Shown here: in pieces, positions 9,641 through 16,791 of the stretch
Layout: every line of letters begins with the position of its first letter
Numbering within the stretch: position 1 is the stretch's first letter
Assembly: GCA_035541755.1 (NCBI GenBank)
Contig: DATKMQ010000141.1
Location: forward strand, 1 to 42,530
Source: Syntrophorhabdaceae bacterium
Lineage (GTDB): Bacteria; Desulfobacterota; Syntrophorhabdia; Syntrophorhabdales; Syntrophorhabdaceae
Length of the DNA stretch: 42,530 nucleotides
Direction of reading: 5' to 3'
Program-made: the position numbers and the translations under genes
The notes under the pieces: generated by a model
Database searches by the model: none
Told to the model about the DNA's origin: nothing
Seen by the model: only the letters and a program-made list of their open reading frames with translations

Positions 9641-9659
9641 AGTATCAAATAGTTGCGGG

Positions 9660-10409
9660 ATGGTTATATTAAAGAGCAAAGCCGAAATAGAGAAGATGCG
9701 AATAGCTGCCAGATGGGCCATGGAGATACTTCTCTATCTTAAGGATTTCGTAAAGGAAGGGATTAGGACCATAGAGTTGGAAACGCTGTGTGAAGAAAAG
9801 ATAAGGAAGATAGGGAACGTGAGACCGGCCTTCAAGGGATACAATGACTTTCCCTATTGTTTGTGCGTCTCAATAAACGACGAGGTTGTGCACGGCATGC
9901 CATCGGAAAGGGTCTTAAGAGACGGCGACATCGTGAGTCTCGATTTCGGCACCCTCTATGACGGCTATTACGGAGATGCCGCCATGACGTACGGAGTGGG
10001 GACCATATCCAAGGCCGCCGAGAAGCTCCTCAAAGTCACGGAGAACGCTCTCTATCGGGGCATCGAAGAGGCCAAAGATGGCAACAGGCTCTACGATATC
10101 TCACATGCGGTCCAAACATGTGTTGAAGAGGCGGGTTTTTCGGTGGTGAGAGATTTTGTCGGTCACGGGATCGGCCGGGGGCTCCACGAAGAGCCGCAGC
10201 TTCCCAACTACGGAGAAAAAGGAACTGGCACACGCTTGAAGCCGGGTATGACGCTTGCCATAGAGCCCATGGTGAATATGGGAGGCAGCGAGGTATACAT
10301 AAAACCGAACAGATGGACGGCGGTAACCAAAGACGGGAGCCTGTCAGCGCACTTTGAGCACACTATTGCGATCACGGACTTGGGTCCCGAAATCTTAAGC
10401 GTCGTGTAG
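9660..10409 (+). CDS. map: Methionine aminopeptidase, type I
   Basis: The 249-residue cytoplasmic enzyme removes the N-terminal methionine from nascent proteins. The five metal ligands are visible in order: Asp in SLDFGT, Asp in YYGDAAMT, His in FVGHGIG, Glu in AIEPM and Glu in FEHTI. An early histidine occurs in DEVVHGMPS. It is the short type I form without an N-terminal extension. The ribosome binding site is weak (TTGCGGG). The infA start follows 6 nt after the stop. Confidence 0.97.
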   Translation: MVILKSKAEIEKMRIAARWAMEILLYLKDFVKEGIRTIELETLCEEKIRKIGNVRPAFKGYNDFPYCLCVSINDEVVHGMPSERVLRDGDIVSLDFGTLYDGYYGDAAMTYGVGTISKAAEKLLKVTENALYRGIEEAKDGNRLYDISHAVQTCVEEAGFSVVRDFVGHGIGRGLHEEPQLPNYGEKGTGTRLKPGMTLAIEPMVNMGGSEVYIKPNRWTAVTKDGSLSAHFEHTIAITDLGPEILSVV

Positions 10410-10415
10410 AAGATT

Positions 10416-10634
10416 ATGCCAAAAGGTGAAGGAATAGAAATTGAAGGAACTGTGATTGAACCGTTGCCCAACGCCATGTTCAGGGTGGAACTCCCCAACG
10501 GACATAAGGTCCTGGCGCACGTATCGGGAAAGATGCGCATGCATTATATCAAGATACTGAAAGGGGACAAGGTTGTGGTGGAACTTTCGCCCTATGATTT
10601 GACGAGGGGCAGGATCATTTACAGGGTCAAGTAG
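10416..10634 (+). CDS. infA: Translation initiation factor IF-1
   Basis: The 72-residue single OB-fold protein has [39 protein letters not shown] and [17 protein letters not shown], diagnostic for IF-1, which blocks the A site during initiation. The length is exactly typical. It lies between map and rpmJ as in many bacteria. The N-terminus ([10 protein letters not shown]) is slightly different from the usual AKED start but aligns. Confidence 0.97.
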   Translation: MPKGEGIEIEGTVIEPLPNAMFRVELPNGHKVLAHVSGKMRMHYIKILKGDKVVVELSPYDLTRGRIIYRVK

Positions 10635-10642
10635 GAGGAGAA

Positions 10643-10756
10643 ATGAAGGTAAAGCCTTCCGTGAAGAAGAGATGTGACAAATGCAAAATCGTGAAGAGAA
10701 AGGGTGTGCTGAGAGTCATATGCGAGAACCCGAAACATAAACAGAGACAGGGTTAA
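10643..10756 (+). CDS. rpmJ: 50S ribosomal protein L36 (zinc form)
   Basis: A 37-residue ORF begins [20 protein letters not shown] and ends [11 protein letters not shown]. It has the C-x2-C-x12-C-x4-H zinc ligands of L36. An excellent TAGGAGGAG site lies 5' of the ATG. L36 is the smallest 50S protein and is needed for late assembly. Its place between infA and rpsM is canonical. Confidence 0.97.
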   Translation: MKVKPSVKKRCDKCKIVKRKGVLRVICENPKHKQRQG

Positions 10757-10767
10757 GGAGGCATAAC

Positions 10768-11133
10768 GTGGCAAGAATTGCTGGTGTCGATATACCGAGA
10801 GAAAAGAGAATAGAAGTGGCGCTCACCTACATATACGGTATTGGTAAGAATTACTCCAACAGGATTCTTTCCGAAGCCGGCATCGACCCGAACAAGCGCA
10901 CCAACACACTTTCTGACGAAGAAGTCGCAAAGATCAGAGAGATTATCGAGCGGAGTTACAAGGTTGAAGGCGACTTGAGAAAAGAGGTTAATATCAGTAT
11001 CAAACGGCTCATGGACATCGGATGTTACAGGGGCTTGAGACATAGAAAAGGATTGCCCGTAAGGGGTCAGAGAACGCGGACAAATTCCCGGACGAGAAAA
11101 GGTCCGAGGAAGACTTCCATGAAACGAAAATAA
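10768..11133 (+). CDS. rpsM: 30S ribosomal protein S13
   Basis: The 121-residue S13 begins [25 protein letters not shown] and ends with the basic tail [20 protein letters not shown] plus RTRKG. It contacts the P-site tRNA and bridges to L5. The start is GTG, set by the conserved N-terminus and an AAGGAGG at 10755-10761. Confidence 0.98.
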   Translation: MARIAGVDIPREKRIEVALTYIYGIGKNYSNRILSEAGIDPNKRTNTLSDEEVAKIREIIERSYKVEGDLRKEVNISIKRLMDIGCYRGLRHRKGLPVRGQRTRTNSRTRKGPRKTSMKRK

Positions 11134-11144
11134 TGAGGTGGTAG

Positions 11145-11534
11145 ATGGCAAAGCCCAAAAAAAGCGCGAAGAAGAAGATCAAAAAGAACATACCCGTAGG
11201 CGGTGCTTACATACAGTCAAGCTTCAACAATACGATTATCAGCATCACCGATCCTCAGGGCAACGTGGTAGCATGGTCGAGCGGCGGGGTGGTGGGGTTT
11301 AAGGGCTCCCGCAAGAGCACTCCCTTTGCGGCGCAGCTGGCCGCGGAGAATGCAGCAAAGAAAGCCATCGAGAACGGAATGAAGACGGTTGACGTCTACG
11401 TGAAAGGACCAGGAGCGGGCAGGGAAGCCGCTTTACGGGCCCTTCAGAGCGCGGGTTTGAAGATCCACCTCATCAAAGATATCACTCCCATTCCCCATAA
11501 CGGGTGCAGGCCACCCAAAAGAAGACGAGTATAA
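11145..11534 (+). CDS. rpsK: 30S ribosomal protein S11
   Basis: The 129-residue S11 has a lysine-rich N-terminus and the core [40 protein letters not shown] and [16 protein letters not shown]. It ends in [11 protein letters not shown]. It lies on the 30S platform near the E site. GAGGTGG precedes the ATG. The next gene, rpsD, begins 11 nt after its stop. Confidence 0.98.
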   Translation: MAKPKKSAKKKIKKNIPVGGAYIQSSFNNTIISITDPQGNVVAWSSGGVVGFKGSRKSTPFAAQLAAENAAKKAIENGMKTVDVYVKGPGAGREAALRALQSAGLKIHLIKDITPIPHNGCRPPKRRRV

Positions 11535-11545
11535 GGAGGCGGGCA

Positions 11546-12166
11546 TTGTCAAGATACATTGGACCATCATGCAGGTTGTGCCGGAGAGAAGGCGTGAAAC
11601 TTTTCCTCAAAGGTGAGAGATGCTACACCGAAAAGTGCGCTATAGAGAAGAGAAACTACCCACCCGGTCAGCATGTCGATACAAAGAGCAAGTTTCAGGA
11701 ATACGGCCTGAGGCTTCGCGAGAAGCAGAAACTGAGAAGGATATACGGTCTCAGCGAAAAACAGTTCAGAAGATTTTTTACCATGGCGGAAACCAAAGAA
11801 GGTATTACCGGAACGAATTTCCTCGTCCTTCTGGAAAGACGGATCGACAATATGGTTTTCAGGCTTGGTTTTGCCACGTCGCGGAAAGAGGCGAGACAGC
11901 TTGTGTCTCACAGCCACGTTACAGTTAACGGCAAAAAAGTCAGTGCGCCCTCATATATCGTGAGAGCAGGAGACGAGATCGAGGTAAGACATAAGACGCT
12001 GCCGAGCGTACAGAATGCCCTTGAATCGGTGGTACGGAGAGGCATGCCTTCGTGGATCGAGCTCGACAAGGAGAACATGAAAGGCGTGATCAAGCTGCTT
12101 CCGACACGGGAAGATATTACCATGCCCATTAAAGAGCAGCTCGTTGTAGAGTATTACTCACGATAG
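11546..12166 (+). CDS. rpsD: 30S ribosomal protein S4 (zinc form)
   Basis: The 206-residue S4 has four N-terminal cysteines in CRLCRREG and CYTEKCAIEKR, a zinc-binding type. The S4 RNA-binding domain follows: RLDNMVFRLGFA-like RIDNMVFRLGFATSRKEARQ and VTVNGKKVSAPSY. The start is TTG at 11546. It is supported by AAGGAGG six bases upstream and by a length equal to the family norm. The in-frame ATG at 11504 lies inside rpsK and adds 14 unrelated residues. Confidence 0.95.
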   Translation: MSRYIGPSCRLCRREGVKLFLKGERCYTEKCAIEKRNYPPGQHVDTKSKFQEYGLRLREKQKLRRIYGLSEKQFRRFFTMAETKEGITGTNFLVLLERRIDNMVFRLGFATSRKEARQLVSHSHVTVNGKKVSAPSYIVRAGDEIEVRHKTLPSVQNALESVVRRGMPSWIELDKENMKGVIKLLPTREDITMPIKEQLVVEYYSR

Positions 12167-12197
12167 TCTATACCCCTACCAAGGAGGGTACGAACAT

Positions 12198-13217
12198 ATG
12201 TTTGAAAAGAACTGGCAGGAACTGATAAAGCCATCGAAGATTGAGGTCGAGAAAAGAGACACTCATTATGTAAAGTTCTCTACTGAACCCTTTGAGAGGG
12301 GGTACGGCGTAACTGTAGGCAATTCCTTGCGAAGGGTGCTCCTCTCCTCGATCATGGGCGGCGCCATAACATCGGTGTGGATCAACGGCGTTGACCATGA
12401 ATTCTCAGCCATCAGGGGTGTCAAGGAAGATGTAACGGAAATCATACTCAACCTGAAGAAGGTCGTTCTTAAGATGACCGATGACAGACCTATCACGTTG
12501 AAAATCGACGTAAAGGGAAAGAGGGAGCTCAAGGCGGGCGATATTACCCATGAGGGCGGCGTAGAGATCGTGAACCCCGATCTGCACATCGCCACCTTAA
12601 GCAGCGAAGCCAAATTGTATATCGAAATGAAAGCCAAACTCGGCAGAGGATACGTGTCCTCCGAAGCGAATGTTGACGAGAATGACCCTATCGGGACCAT
12701 ACCCATTGATTCAATCTTTTCTCCTATCAGAAAGGTGAGTTACAACGTCACCCAGGCGCGGGTTGGGCGCAGGACAGATTACGATAAGCTCACCATGGAG
12801 ATATGGACGGACGGAAGCGTCAATCCTCTGGATGCACTTTCCTTTGCGGCCAAGATCATCAAGGAGCAGATGCGCATCTTCATCAACTTTGAAGAACTTG
12901 AAGAGGCCGACGGCATCGAGGACAGAGGCGGCGATAAATCCGACTTTAATGACAACCTGTACCGGAGCGTGGACGAACTGGAACTCTCAGTAAGAAGCGC
13001 CAACTGTCTGAAGAACGCCGATATCAAGTATATCGGGGAACTGGTGCAGAAGTCCGAGCAGGAAATCCTCATGACCAAAAACTTCGGCAGAAAATCGCTC
13101 AACGAGATAAAGGAGATTCTCTCCTGCATGGGGCTGAGATTGGGATTGAAATTGGACAGCTTCCCGTCACGGGACGATCTTGATAAGATGGTGCTCAAGA
13201 AAAAAGATCACATATAG
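12198..13217 (+). CDS. rpoA: DNA-directed RNA polymerase subunit alpha
   Basis: The 339-residue alpha subunit has an N-terminal dimerisation/assembly domain (ERGYGVTVGNSLRRVLLSSI) and a C-terminal domain with SANCLKNADIKYIGELVQKS and NFGRKSLNEIKEIL, which binds UP elements and activators. AAGGAGGG precedes the ATG. It is positioned between rpsD and rplQ in the alpha operon. The length is typical. Confidence 0.98.
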   Translation: MFEKNWQELIKPSKIEVEKRDTHYVKFSTEPFERGYGVTVGNSLRRVLLSSIMGGAITSVWINGVDHEFSAIRGVKEDVTEIILNLKKVVLKMTDDRPITLKIDVKGKRELKAGDITHEGGVEIVNPDLHIATLSSEAKLYIEMKAKLGRGYVSSEANVDENDPIGTIPIDSIFSPIRKVSYNVTQARVGRRTDYDKLTMEIWTDGSVNPLDALSFAAKIIKEQMRIFINFEELEEADGIEDRGGDKSDFNDNLYRSVDELELSVRSANCLKNADIKYIGELVQKSEQEILMTKNFGRKSLNEIKEILSCMGLRLGLKLDSFPSRDDLDKMVLKKKDHI

Positions 13218-13226
13218 AGGTTGAAC

Positions 13227-13880
13227 ATGAGGCATTTGAATCGAGTCGCAAAACTGAACAGATCGAAGAGCCACAGAAAGGCGCTGTTGCAGAACCTTGC
13301 TAATGCGCTCTTCGAGCATGAAAGAATAACCACGACGAGCACCAGGGCCATGGAGTTAAAGAAGGTCGCCGAGAGGCTCATCACGCTCGCAAAGAGAAAA
13401 GACCAGCATTCCATGAGGCTTGTTTTTAGCATGTTGCGGAACAAGGAGATCGTGAAGAAACTCTTTGCCGATATTGCCGACCGGTACAGCGCGACGAACG
13501 GCGGCTACACCAGGGTTTTGAAGATCGGTAACAGAAAAGGTGACAACGCCCCCATGGCCATGATCGAGCTTACCTTGAGAAAAGAGAAAGAAGGCAAGAA
13601 GGAAAAGCCTAAGGAAGCCAAAGAGGGGGGCAAGCCCTCGAAAGAAACGACCAAAGAAGTCGAGGCGAAGAAAGAGCCCAAGACCAAGAAAGAGGCCAAA
13701 GAGAAAAAGGAACCAAAAGCCAAGAAAGAGCCCAAGACCAAAGCGGAACCAAAGGCCAAGGCGGAGCCCAAAGCGAAAAAAGAGACTAAGGCCAAGAAAG
13801 AAGCTAAGGCGGAAAAAGACGATACCTCCGCGCCCAAAGAAAAGAAACCGCGCAAGAAAAAAGAAGAGACAAAGGAGTAA
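13227..13880 (+). CDS. rplQ: 50S ribosomal protein L17 with long Lys/Glu/Pro/Ala tail
   Basis: Residues 1-117 are ordinary L17: MRHLNRVAKLNRSKSHRKAL, the NALFEHERITTTSTRAMELK segment and GGYTRVLKIGNRKGDNAPMA. After about residue 118 the protein continues for roughly 100 residues of low-complexity sequence, largely repeats of KKEPK, KAEPK and KKEAK, ending KPRKKKEETKE. Total length is 217, against about 120-130 in short L17. The tail is probably disordered and basic and may contact rRNA on the ribosome surface. The ATG at 13227 is preferred over an in-frame TTG at 13221 because GAGG lies 6 nt upstream. Confidence 0.96.
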   Translation: MRHLNRVAKLNRSKSHRKALLQNLANALFEHERITTTSTRAMELKKVAERLITLAKRKDQHSMRLVFSMLRNKEIVKKLFADIADRYSATNGGYTRVLKIGNRKGDNAPMAMIELTLRKEKEGKKEKPKEAKEGGKPSKETTKEVEAKKEPKTKKEAKEKKEPKAKKEPKTKAEPKAKAEPKAKKETKAKKEAKAEKDDTSAPKEKKPRKKKEETKE

Positions 13881-13910
13881 GGAAAGTAGTATAAGTATAA
13901 CGGAGAGTAT

Positions 13911-13984
13911 TGGGAGATCGTTCAACGGCAGGACAACGGACTCTGACTCCGTGAATCAAGGTTCAAATCCTTGTCTCCCAGCCA
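13911..13984 (+). tRNA. tRNA-Gln (anticodon CUG)
   Basis: A cloverleaf can be drawn by eye. The acceptor stem TGGGAGA pairs with TCTCCCA, the D stem is GTTC/GGAC, and the anticodon stem ACGGA/TCCGT encloses loop CTCTGAC with CTG at positions 34-36. The T stem CAAGG/CCTTG holds TTCAAAT. The discriminator is G and CCA is encoded (13982-13984). It lies 30 nt after rplQ and just before a terminator, so it may be read through from the ribosomal operon. Confidence 0.95.
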
Positions 13985-13995
13985 TTTTGAACTTT

Positions 13996-14034
13996 AAAAG
14001 GTCTGTCGAATTGACAAATTCGGCAGACCTTTTT
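13996..14034 (+). terminator. Rho-independent terminator after tRNA-Gln
   Basis: A 17-bp stem (13996-14012 with 14017-14033, one T-G wobble) with a GACA loop. The 3' arm ends in a T run and the 5' arm starts with matching A residues, so it could act in both directions. It closes the ribosomal/tRNA transcription unit. Confidence 0.9.
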
Positions 14035-14323
14035 GCTCAGTTGGCCCTCACCCTCTTCGTAACAAACTTCGTTATCTTCGTCGTAGAAAGTCCTCAACGT
14101 ATTCAAGATACGCTTCCGGCTTTCCTTTCCTCGCTGCCCGTTAGTTGCTCTTCGCTGTCGTTGTATGGGGGTGCGAGAAGTAAGTATTGGAAAAAGTTAA
14201 AAGTGACTCCGGAAAGATCGTATGATCACTTTAAAAGATACATTCCTGATCTCATTTTCAAATGGCATTTGAATTCAAATGTTTTGGCCGCATGAACCGC
14301 ACATAAAAAATCGGCGGGGCCAA
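14035..14323. other. Intergenic stretch after the tRNA, no convincing gene
   Basis: About 290 nt between the terminator and the next gene. An open + frame crosses it from the tRNA but has no plausible start or protein-like composition. I saw no second copy of the tRNA 3' end that would mark an attachment site. It is the boundary between the conserved ribosomal block and the accessory region. Confidence 0.5.
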
Positions 14324-14785
14324 TCATTTTCCTTTTGAGACCACATAGATGGCCGTGAGGTCTTTGTAATTGCAGGCGCTTCCAGAAGCCGACGCCGTGT
14401 TGAGGTCCTCCATGATATCTATGCAGTTAGAGCGTTTGCCATATTGGCGCTCCAAATAATCTTTTGTCCATAAAGTCAGTTCGTATACTTCCTTTTGTGG
14501 CGTGCTCGTGTGTTCCGAAAGGTTCTCTATCAGATACCGGTAACGGATAATTTTTGCTGGGTCGGTTGTGCTATCAACGAGTGCCAATCTTTTTTCAAAC
14601 GGTTGACTCTCAATCGATTGTAATGAACCGGGATCGGACCCGCACCCAAAAATGCCGCAAACGAACGTGCCCGCAATTACCGCAATGAGACCCGCAATCA
14701 ATAAGACGACCCTCGTTTCCCCTCTGTTTCTTGACCTCATATTCCCCCCATTTCTCGACTCCCTGCCACCCCAACTTTTGACCAT
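14324..14785 (-). CDS. Hypothetical membrane-anchored protein or lipoprotein
   Basis: The 153-residue product is not recognised. After a basic N-terminus it has one hydrophobic segment (VVLLIAGLIAVIAGTFVCGIFGC, about residues 26-48), which could be a membrane anchor or, ending in FGC, a lipoprotein signal. The rest is polar and probably periplasmic. GGGAGAGAG precedes the ATG at 14785. A second in-frame ATG at 14740 is also possible. It lies downstream of the CI-like repressor on the same strand and may be in its operon. Confidence 0.6.
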   Translation of the reverse strand: MVKSWGGRESRNGGNMRSRNRGETRVVLLIAGLIAVIAGTFVCGIFGCGSDPGSLQSIESQPFEKRLALVDSTTDPAKIIRYRYLIENLSEHTSTPQKEVYELTLWTKDYLERQYGKRSNCIDIMEDLNTASASGSACNYKDLTAIYVVSKGK

Positions 14786-14806
14786 TTCTCTCTCCCCCGC
14801 TCCGGC

Positions 14807-14932
14807 CTATATCACCGCGAAGCCGCGCCGGCACAGCAAGTCCATATGAGCCTTCCGCCGGCTTTCCGCCGCATCGCCGCGATAGACGAATACCAACCCG
14901 TCAATATTCTCGAGGTATCCCCCACATATCAG
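14807..14932 (-). pseudogene. Protein-like open frame without a normal start codon
   Basis: On the - strand a frame overlapping the end of the CI-like gene reads GGYLENIDGLVFVYRGD, then ESRRKAHMDLLCRRGFAVI and a TAG at 14807-14809. The composition is protein-like, but no ATG, GTG or TTG exists between the preceding in-frame stop and this stretch. The best candidate would be CTG at 14932. It could be a decayed small phage gene, a frameshifted gene, or a chance frame. It sits between the repressor and the membrane protein gene. Confidence 0.3.
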
Positions 14933-14934
14933 TC

Positions 14935-15531
14935 TTAGTTCTGCCCGCCCGCACGTTGCTTCTTTTCCCCCTTTGATCCCGAGGTCTTAAAATCGTCCTC
15001 CCGTGGGCCGATGACCCTCTTGATCTCCTCCACGTCTTTTTCCAGCTTTGTAACCTTTTGCGCATTACGCACCGCACCCAGGAACATATAAATATTCTGG
15101 GTCAAAGCAAGCTTCACCCCTTCATGACCGGACGTCATGATCTCCATAAACGCGTCGAAGATGGGCCGAATCTCCTCAGGCACGGGATATCCCGGCCCGC
15201 CAGGGGCCTGCTTTTCGCGCTCAGCCAAAAATGTGTCGCTCTGCGCGCCTCGCCTCTCAGCCGAGTCCTCCCTCGATGAGACTGCGATTTTCCTTCCCTC
15301 CACATCAACGTATCTCGTTGTCACTTCTCCTGTGATGAGCCAGCCGACATCGTATTTGCGATCTTCGCAATATTGAAATAATATGTCATACGGCACGGTC
15401 TTGCGCTTCCTCCACGTCGATACAGTATTAGGTTTTACTTTCAGAGACTTAGCCAGACCAGCGTCATTGCGCAGCCCCTCAAGCTCGATTATTTTATCAA
15501 GAATTTCGTCAATAGTTCGCATTAGCGACAC
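14935..15531 (-). CDS. CI-like phage repressor (HTH, bacteriophage CI type)
   Basis: The 198-residue protein has an N-terminal CI-type helix-turn-helix (about residues 8-75). LRNDAGLAKSLKVKPNTVST and WRKRKTVPYDILFQYCEDRK are followed by YDVGWLITGE, a pattern typical of phage CI repressors that bind operators as oligomers. The middle is low-complexity and the C-terminus is a charged, probably coiled segment. I see no S24 peptidase domain, so LexA-like self-cleavage is unlikely. It is divergent from a small Cro-like gene across a 44-nt spacer, a lysogeny-switch layout. Start codon ATG at 15531; an internal ATG three codons later is possible. Confidence 0.82.
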   Translation of the reverse strand: MSLMRTIDEILDKIIELEGLRNDAGLAKSLKVKPNTVSTWRKRKTVPYDILFQYCEDRKYDVGWLITGEVTTRYVDVEGRKIAVSSREDSAERRGAQSDTFLAEREKQAPGGPGYPVPEEIRPIFDAFMEIMTSGHEGVKLALTQNIYMFLGAVRNAQKVTKLEKDVEEIKRVIGPREDDFKTSGSKGEKKQRAGGQN

Positions 15532-15537
15532 TTTTTC

Positions 15538-15566
15538 CTTGACAATATGATCGCAACTGTGAATAT
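15538..15566 (+). promoter_or_regulatory. Probable promoter of the Cro-like gene in the divergent spacer
   Basis: TTGACA at 15539-15544 is followed after 17 nt by AATATC, a weak -10 element, just ahead of the gene at 15576. The perfect -35 element and the position between divergent regulators support a promoter. The leader would be very short. Confidence 0.45.
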
Positions 15567-15574
15567 CATGTCAC
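15559..15574. promoter_or_regulatory. Putative repressor operator palindrome
   Basis: GTGAATATCATGTCAC has GTGA/TCAC arms separated by 8 nt and lies directly before the Cro-like start, overlapping its presumed -10 region. It is a good candidate for binding by the CI-like or Cro-like protein. A related half site (TGTCG on the other strand) occurs near 15535. Confidence 0.4.
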
Positions 15575-15575
15575 C

Positions 15576-15800
15576 ATGAAAACAGTCCAGACAAAAAAGA
15601 AGATACAAAAACTCATGATCGACAAGGATGTGAGCGGCGCCATGATCGCGAGAAGGATCGGCTGCACCCGGCAGAACATATACCACGTGATAAGAGGCAG
15701 GCATGCCACGCCGAATATCCGCCAGGCCATAGCAGAGGCCCTCGGCGTACCGATATCCGACCTCTGGCCTGCCAAAAAACCTCGCCGGAGAGCGCCATGA
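15576..15800 (+). CDS. Cro-like small HTH (XRE-type) regulator
   Basis: The 74-residue protein is almost entirely one helix-turn-helix domain: KLMIDKDVSGAMIARRIGCT, then RQNIYHVIRGRHATPNIRQAI and EALGVPISDLWP, which is typical of phage Cro/Ner-type regulators. The end is basic (KKPRRRAP). It is divergent from the CI-like gene and overlaps the next ORF by 4 nt (ATGA), so it heads a small early operon. It probably represses the repressor promoter. Confidence 0.8.
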   Translation: MKTVQTKKKIQKLMIDKDVSGAMIARRIGCTRQNIYHVIRGRHATPNIRQAIAEALGVPISDLWPAKKPRRRAP

Positions 15801-15970
15801 AGACAACTTTCAAACATACTTTGATTTTAGAATGTTTTACCAAAATAGGCAATGTGAATTTTGCACGATTTGTTAGGGCAGACCTCAATAGTCTTACTCA
15901 TCCCGCCAAACACATCCGCGAATTCCCGCGGCAGCGGCAGCGACTGCGACAGGCAGAGGGGGAACAATGA
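15797..15970 (+). CDS. Small phage-type ORF, 57 residues, unknown function
   Basis: This frame starts with ATG inside the ATGA overlap with the Cro-like gene and ends in another ATGA overlap with the IclR-type HTH gene. That is strong evidence for a translated, coupled gene. The product begins MKTTFKHTLILECFTKIGN and ends in a basic, glutamine-rich segment (REFPRQRQRLRQAEGEQ). I do not recognise the family. The first part is more A+T rich than its neighbours. Confidence 0.6.
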   Translation: MKTTFKHTLILECFTKIGNVNFARFVRADLNSLTHPAKHIREFPRQRQRLRQAEGEQ

Positions 15971-16263
15971 CCACCTACAGGCGCATCGAGACGGTACGCA
16001 AAGCGGGCGAGATTCTGAAATATCTCGCCGGCGAGAGGGAACCGGCGCAGGCCAAATTGATCGCCCAGGCCGTAAACCTCCCCGTGGGTACGGTTATGTG
16101 TCATCTCGCCACCCTCGAAGATTTAGGCTTCGTCACGGCGATAGGCGAACGCTTCAAGCTCGGCATGGGCTTAGCCCTCTTCTGGGCCCGGGTGCGCGCA
16201 AGCTTGGAGGCCGACAAAGCCCGCACAGAACAGGACATCAAATCACTGGATACGGAGGGATAG
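15967..16263 (+). CDS. IclR-type winged-helix protein (phage early gene)
   Basis: The 98-residue protein consists of an IclR-like winged helix: VRKAGEILKYLAGEREPAQA, then IAQAVNLPVGTVMCHLATLEDLGFV with recognition helix and wing. There is no effector-binding domain, unlike full IclR regulators of about 250 residues. Short proteins of this type occur in early regions of Mu-like phages. The ATG overlaps the previous ORF by 4 nt. The stop is directly followed by the next ATG. Confidence 0.7.
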   Translation: MTTYRRIETVRKAGEILKYLAGEREPAQAKLIAQAVNLPVGTVMCHLATLEDLGFVTAIGERFKLGMGLALFWARVRASLEADKARTEQDIKSLDTEG

Positions 16264-16791
16264 ATGGCGGGGAAACCAAGAGTAAAAGACGCAGATGTAG
16301 CCGCAGTGGACGAAATCTATCGGATGGCCGAGGAGAAGACGGAAGTGAAGTACAAAAACCTTTTACACGAGGCAAAACTTACGCTCGCGTTCGCAACATT
16401 TTCTGCGTCCTACGGTGCAAAGATCAAAGGCCAGAGGATGCAGGAGAACTTCTCTCGGCTCCTTAAGACGATGTTTCTTCGCGAGGCAAAAGAGAAGCTG
16501 AAGTTCAGTCATATAGATTTACTGTTGCTATTTCATAATATGCCGTGTATGATGATAGAAAGTCCCAAGAAAAGACCGTTGTGTAACAGGTTCTTCGACA
16601 TTCCATCAGAGAGGGGGAGACATGTCAAAGATCGCATGTGTCGTGGCACTAATCGGAACCGTTCTTTCGGCGTCTTGCGCGTTCGATTTGGCCCACGTAT
16701 CGTTCTCGCCAACAGCATTGACACCAAAATCAGACAAATCGTTCAGAGTAGCAACAAAAACGACCACGAATGGAGCGCCTTGCGGATATAA
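16264..16791 (+). pseudogene. Truncated phage-type ORF fused to unrelated downstream sequence
   Basis: The first ~80 codons look real: a charged, helical protein (EIYRMAEEKTEVKYKNLLHE ... MQENFSRLLKTMFLREAKEK), starting right after the upstream stop. From about 16500 the frame becomes unlike protein, runs through a promoter and then antiparallel in phase with the next gene at 16622, ending at 16791. The simplest reading is that the original 3' part was deleted and the frame now runs on by chance. The function of the remaining part is unknown. Confidence 0.45.
16525..16553 (+). promoter_or_regulatory. Predicted sigma-70-type promoter for the 16622 gene
   Basis: TTGCTA at 16525-16530 is separated by exactly 17 nt from TATGAT at 16548-16553. 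It lies about 60-70 nt before the start at 16622 and inside the degenerate end of the truncated phage ORF, so it may mark where original host sequence resumes. Confidence 0.5.

Noticed and set aside
13951-14295. 114-codon + frame starting inside tRNA-Gln
   Set aside because: It begins within the tRNA, passes through the terminator hairpin and has no ribosome binding site.
15861-16466. 201-codon + frame across the phage early genes
   Set aside because: It overlaps the coupled 57-residue ORF, the IclR-type gene and the truncated ORF in another phase and has low-complexity Arg/Gly composition; it is a shadow frame.
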